A DNA stretch of 64,000 nucleotides from JAVBME01 sp031552765 (GTDB lineage Bacteria; Bacillota; Negativicutes; Acidaminococcales; JAISLQ01). The translations under genes and the position numbers were made by a program. The DNA is taken from contig JAVBME010000019.1 of the NCBI GenBank assembly GCA_031552765.1, positions 10,933 through 74,932 on the forward strand. Reading direction: 5' to 3'. The notes under the pieces are model-generated. The model was not told the DNA's origin. It worked only from the letters and a program-made list of their open reading frames with translations, and ran no database searches. This document shows, piece after piece, positions 61,330 through 64,000 of this stretch (its first letter is position 1; each line of letters begins with the position of its first letter).

Positions 61330-62163
61330 CTATTTGACAAATGTGCCGTTTTCCAGTTCTCTGTAGGCCTGTTCCAGTTCTTCCGCGGTATTCATGACGA
61401 TGGAACCGCTCCAGGCGATAGGCTCGTTGAGCGGCTGGGCGGCGCCCAGGATGAAACGCATGCCGTCCGGGCCGGCGCAGGCGGCAAGCTCGGTGCCGGA
61501 GGAAAAAAGCAGGGCGCTTTTGGCGTCGGCGCTTTGCCCGTCGCCCGGGCCGAAACGGCCGTCGCCTTCGATGACGAAGAGGAAGACTTTGGCGGTTTTA
61601 TCGGTATTCAAGCGCCAGGAGGCATTTTTTTCCAAGGTGACGTCGAGGAGCAGGGTTTTCACATAGTCGCCCTGGGTGGGGCCGGTAGCGCCTTTATAAT
61701 GGCCGGAGATGATTTTTACGGTAGCTCCTTCTTCGGCGACAGAAGGTATCTGGCCAGTCGTTATGCCGCGGTAAGCAGGCGGGGCCAGTTTGTCTTTTTG
61801 CGGCAGGTTTATCCATAGCTGGATGCCGAGCATGCGCGGTACGGGGCGCGGCGTTTCTTGGTGCAGTATGCCGCCGCCGGCAGTCATCCACTGGCAGTCG
61901 CCGTCTTTTATGCTGCCTTTGTTGCCGATGCTGTCCTGGTGTTCTATGTCGCCGTGGATAAGGTAGGTGACTGTTTCAATGCCGCGGTGCGGGTGCCAGG
62001 GGAAGCCGGCGGCGTAGTCGGCGGGATTCGTAGTATCGAAGGCGTCAAGGAAGAGGAAGGGGTCGAAGTCTTTGACGTGGGGGCGGGCGAAGATGCGGTT
62101 GACTTTGACGCCGTCGCCGTCGATCTTTTCGAGGCCTTTGAGTATACGCACTACTTTTCGCAT
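61330..62163 (-). CDS. Pirin family bicupin protein
   Basis: A 277-residue protein of two cupin domains. The first has HPHRGIETVTYLIHGDIEHQDS, whose His residues and Glu bind the metal; the later segment GGGILHQETP has the last. Pirins bind Fe or other metals; several act as quercetinases, others as regulators. ATG 62163 is preceded by AAGGAGGG; a longer open reading has no such site. Divergent from the DJ-1 gene, with 62 bases between. Confidence 0.93.
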   Translation of the reverse strand: MRKVVRILKGLEKIDGDGVKVNRIFARPHVKDFDPFLFLDAFDTTNPADYAAGFPWHPHRGIETVTYLIHGDIEHQDSIGNKGSIKDGDCQWMTAGGGILHQETPRPVPRMLGIQLWINLPQKDKLAPPAYRGITTGQIPSVAEEGATVKIISGHYKGATGPTQGDYVKTLLLDVTLEKNASWRLNTDKTAKVFLFVIEGDGRFGPGDGQSADAKSALLFSSGTELAACAGPDGMRFILGAAQPLNEPIAWSGSIVMNTAEELEQAYRELENGTFVK

Positions 62164-62225
62164 GGTAAATCCCTCCTTATGTTGTGTTATAATCAAAATA
62201 TGTAAGGTGAAAGGAGATGTTTTCA

Positions 62226-62819
62226 GTGCAGATGGTGAATGTTTTGCTGTTCGACGGTTTTGAGACACTGGATGCTTTTGGCCCGGTGGAACTGCTCGGG
62301 CGCTTGTCTTCTCACTATAGTATGGTTTTTTATTCTCTGGACGGCGGTGCGGTTGAGAGTGCGCACAAAGTAGAGGTCAATACGCGCCCGCTGAGCGAAA
62401 TGGCGCCGGGCGGGGTATTACTTATCCCCGGCGGGATGGGTACGCGAAAGTTGGCGTTGAATGAAGTTTTCCTGGCAGAGCTGAAAAGGGCGGCTGAACA
62501 GTCGGCATATATATTGTGCGTGTGTACAGGAAGCGCGCTGTTGGCAGCGTCCGGCCTTTTGGACGGGCGGGCGGCGACCAGCAATAAGCGGGCTTTCGAG
62601 TGGGCGTCTTCATTTGGCCGGGGCGTCAAGTGGCAAAAAAGCGCGCGCTGGGTAGTGGACGGCAATATTTATACTTCGTCCGGCGTGTCGGCCGGGATGG
62701 ATATGGCGCTCGGGTTTGTGGCTGCTGTCAACGGCCTCGCGGTGGCTGAGGAGTCTGCGCGCGGAGCGGAATACATCTGGAATAGCGACAAGGATAATGA
62801 TCCTTTCGCTTTGCTTTAA
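62226..62819 (+). CDS. DJ-1/PfpI family protein
   Basis: A 197-residue protein of the class I glutamine amidotransferase-like fold. The nucleophile elbow is ILCVCTGSALLAASGLLDG, with Cys before Thr-Gly as in DJ-1/PfpI proteins, and LLIPGGMGTRKL gives the first glycine loop. FDGFETLDAFGPVELLG is typical of the isonitrile hydratase/AraC-N-terminal branch. GTG 62226 is nine bases after AAGGAG; ATG 62217 touches it. Exact activity cannot be read. Confidence 0.85.
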   Translation: MQMVNVLLFDGFETLDAFGPVELLGRLSSHYSMVFYSLDGGAVESAHKVEVNTRPLSEMAPGGVLLIPGGMGTRKLALNEVFLAELKRAAEQSAYILCVCTGSALLAASGLLDGRAATSNKRAFEWASSFGRGVKWQKSARWVVDGNIYTSSGVSAGMDMALGFVAAVNGLAVAEESARGAEYIWNSDKDNDPFALL

Positions 62820-62914
62820 CTATACCATATCATATATTTACTATAAAGGCTTTGTTTTGGGGCAGGTAAAAAAGCTGTTGACAGTGCAAGTGTGTTTTGC
62901 TAATATGATATTTA

Positions 62915-63000
62915 TTAAATTTGATATGGGTTTCCCAAGAGGGAGTAGCCTTAAAAATACAGTCAACATACTGGCTTTCGGGCCTGGCTGTATTTGTTGA
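62915..63000 (+). promoter_or_regulatory. mnrS: yybP-ykoY riboswitch (manganese)
   Basis: The RNA holds GAGGGAGTAGCC (62939-62950) and AGTCAACATACTGG (62961 on), the two conserved loops of the yybP-ykoY aptamer. AAATACAG (62955-62962) pairs with CTGTATTT (62988-62995) around the hairpin GGCTTTCGGGCC. It sits between a promoter region and a terminator hairpin in front of a predicted Mn exporter gene, as known Mn2+ riboswitches do. Mn binding would prevent the terminator and raise expression. Confidence 0.85.
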
Positions 63001-63013
63001 TCAAAACAATTGG

Positions 63014-63056
63014 CGAGACTTTTGGCGCATGAAATGCGCCAGGAGTCTCGTTTTTT
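63014..63056 (+). terminator. Expression-platform terminator of the manganese riboswitch
   Basis: CGAGACT pairs with AGTCTCG and inside it TGGCGCAT with ATGCGCCA; TTTTTT follows. It lies 14 bases after the aptamer and 33 bases before the exporter start. Confidence 0.88.
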
Positions 63057-63088
63057 ATATATAACAAAGCACATTGGGGGAATGTTTA

Positions 63089-63772
63089 ATGATGGCTTTT
63101 TTTATGCCGCTGGCAGTTATTTTCGCGGCGGAAATGGGAGATAAGTCCATGCTTTTAGCGCTGGCTTTTGCGACGCGTTATTCGGTGGCGACAGTACTGG
63201 GAGGGGTGCTGTGCGCTACACTCATCAACCACCTGGCAGTGGTCTGGCTGGGGGCCTACCTGAGCGGCGGCCTGCCAATGGAGGCGATAAAGCTGGCCTG
63301 CTCGCTGTCTTTTATAGTTTTTGGCCTGTGGACTTTACGGGGGGAAGAGGCGGAAGAAGGCAAGGAAGCTACTGGCCGCTCGCCCTTTTTGACGGTGGCG
63401 GTGGCGTTTTTCCTGTCGGAGATGGGGGACAAGACGCAACTGGCGACCTTGGCTTTGGCCGCTGAATACCGGAATGTACAACTCGTTTGGCTGGGTTCGT
63501 CGCTGGGCATGGCGCTGGCCGATGCGGTAGGCATAGTGATAGGGCGGGGCCTGGGCAAGAAGATACCGGAAGCGCTCATCCAGTCGGCCTCTGCGGGTAT
63601 TTTCATCGCGCTCGGCTTGGGCGGTTTTTACGATGCTCTGCCGGAACATACGGATAAGTGGATGACGGCGCTGTTTTTTGCGACGACAGTGCTTTTGGCC
63701 GGGTATTTTCTCGGCAAGCCGCTATTGCTGAGGTCTAAAGAAGCAGTTGCGGCCAAGAAAAAGGGAGCATAG
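63089..63772 (+). CDS. mneA: Manganese exporter, GDT1/UPF0016 (TMEM165) family
   Basis: A 227-residue membrane protein with six helices in two related halves. Both halves have the family motif: AAEMGDKSMLLALAFATRY and LSEMGDKTQLATLALAAEY (Glu-x-Gly-Asp-Lys-Ser/Thr), which line the cation path. Members (MneA) export Mn2+ or exchange Ca2+/Mn2+. Control by the Mn riboswitch upstream supports Mn export. ATG 63089 has GGGGG eight bases upstream; the upstream TTG 63074 is not needed. Confidence 0.93.
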   Translation: MMAFFMPLAVIFAAEMGDKSMLLALAFATRYSVATVLGGVLCATLINHLAVVWLGAYLSGGLPMEAIKLACSLSFIVFGLWTLRGEEAEEGKEATGRSPFLTVAVAFFLSEMGDKTQLATLALAAEYRNVQLVWLGSSLGMALADAVGIVIGRGLGKKIPEALIQSASAGIFIALGLGGFYDALPEHTDKWMTALFFATTVLLAGYFLGKPLLLRSKEAVAAKKKGA

Positions 63773-63797
63773 TTAGGGATTCGATTTTTAACTGTAC

Positions 63798-63826
63798 GGG
63801 CTTGCCCTTTCTCCCAAGCCCTCTTT
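63798..63826 (+). terminator. Short terminator after the exporter gene
   Basis: GGGCTTG (63798-63804) pairs with CAAGCCC (63815-63821), followed by TCTTT. Rather weak T run. Confidence 0.55.
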
Positions 63827-63915
63827 GACGAGCATAGCTCCTTTTTCAGGATTGGGGGGACTAGAATGTGTTCACACTAATTGAATTTCAATTGTTAGCA
63901 TGCTACAATATCTAC

Positions 63916-64000
63916 ATGAAACTAACATATGAGCAGTTTAAAAAAATCGAAAAATATCTGCCAGTACAGCGTGGGAATGTTCGCATAGACAATTTTCGGC
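63916..64000 (+). CDS. IS5-type transposase, N-terminal part (cut by window end)
   Basis: The first 28 residues, MKLTYEQFKKIEKYLPVQRG and then NVRIDNF, match the start of many IS5-family transposases with a Gln-Arg-Gly-Asn-Val segment. The stretch 63855-63900 before it may hold the left end (GGGGGACTAGAATGTG), but the right end and target-site repeats are outside the window, so the limits are unknown. Confidence 0.8.
   Translation, partial: MKLTYEQFKKIEKYLPVQRGNVRIDNFR

Overview
The window (about 55% G+C, no rRNA) looks like the chromosome of an anaerobic diderm Firmicute (Negativicutes). A TonB-dependent outer-membrane receptor sits beside genes of otherwise firmicute character: anaerobic (cbi) cobalamin synthesis, a TAXI-TRAP transporter with its DUF1850 partner, a group-1 encapsulin, an [FeFe]-hydrogenase-like sensor and hgcAB. 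This assignment is an inference from gene content; no marker gene was compared.

Layout. 1-7965: end of a TonB receptor, a PQQ-propeller protein, a large two-part membrane protein that may be an ECF S component, a fused double ECF ATPase, EcfT and an ABC-2 type ATPase/permease pair. 7981-16064: a tightly overlapping cobalamin operon cbiD-F-G-H-J-ET-A-cobO-cbiC. 16083-19849: metallo-beta-lactamase-fold protein, CGGC protein, three tRNAs (Trp, Gly, Asp) with a structured repeat between them, an AlkA-type glycosylase, a CbrC protein and an internally deleted EamA gene. 20064-21880: an encapsulin nanocompartment operon for iron storage, followed by a small IS3-like remnant. 21894-29452: small exported or unknown proteins, a QueG-like Fe-S protein, an OFA-type MFS carrier, an XRE regulator, and a membrane Ser/Thr kinase divergent from an HTH protein. 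29496-38849: an ion transporter and two divergent Fbp-type ABC importers around candidate Fur boxes. 38975-43557: thioesterase and TAXI-TRAP transporter. 44363-51362: Tag glycosylase, diaminopropionate ammonia-lyase, a VanX-like dipeptidase, a folate operon (PTPS-folE2-folP-folK) and a DUF815 AAA+ ATPase. 51581-55827: a soluble [FeFe]-hydrogenase-like/chemoreceptor fusion, then arsR-hgcA-hgcB. 55980-61038: a sigma-54 activator and the operon it probably controls (BKACE enzyme, ketopantoate-reductase-like dehydrogenase, GntP permease) behind a clear -24/-12 promoter. 61093-64000: YwbE, pirin, a DJ-1/PfpI protein, a yybP-ykoY (manganese) riboswitch before a GDT1/UPF0016 Mn exporter, and the start of an IS5-type transposase.

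How it fits together. The strongest functional theme is metals and corrinoids: corrinoid synthesis with a dedicated uptake cluster, iron import and encapsulated iron storage, manganese export, and the mercury-methylating corrinoid protein HgcA with its ferredoxin HgcB. The HgcA here has an N-terminal extension with four Cys-Cys pairs, and its ArsR-type regulator has a clear palindromic operator. I regard this as the most interesting locus. Other loci worth a second look are the TonB/PQQ/ECF cluster, the hydrogenase-like chemoreceptor, the sigma-54 controlled BKACE operon and the PTPS with both Cys and Glu motifs in a folate operon that lacks folB.
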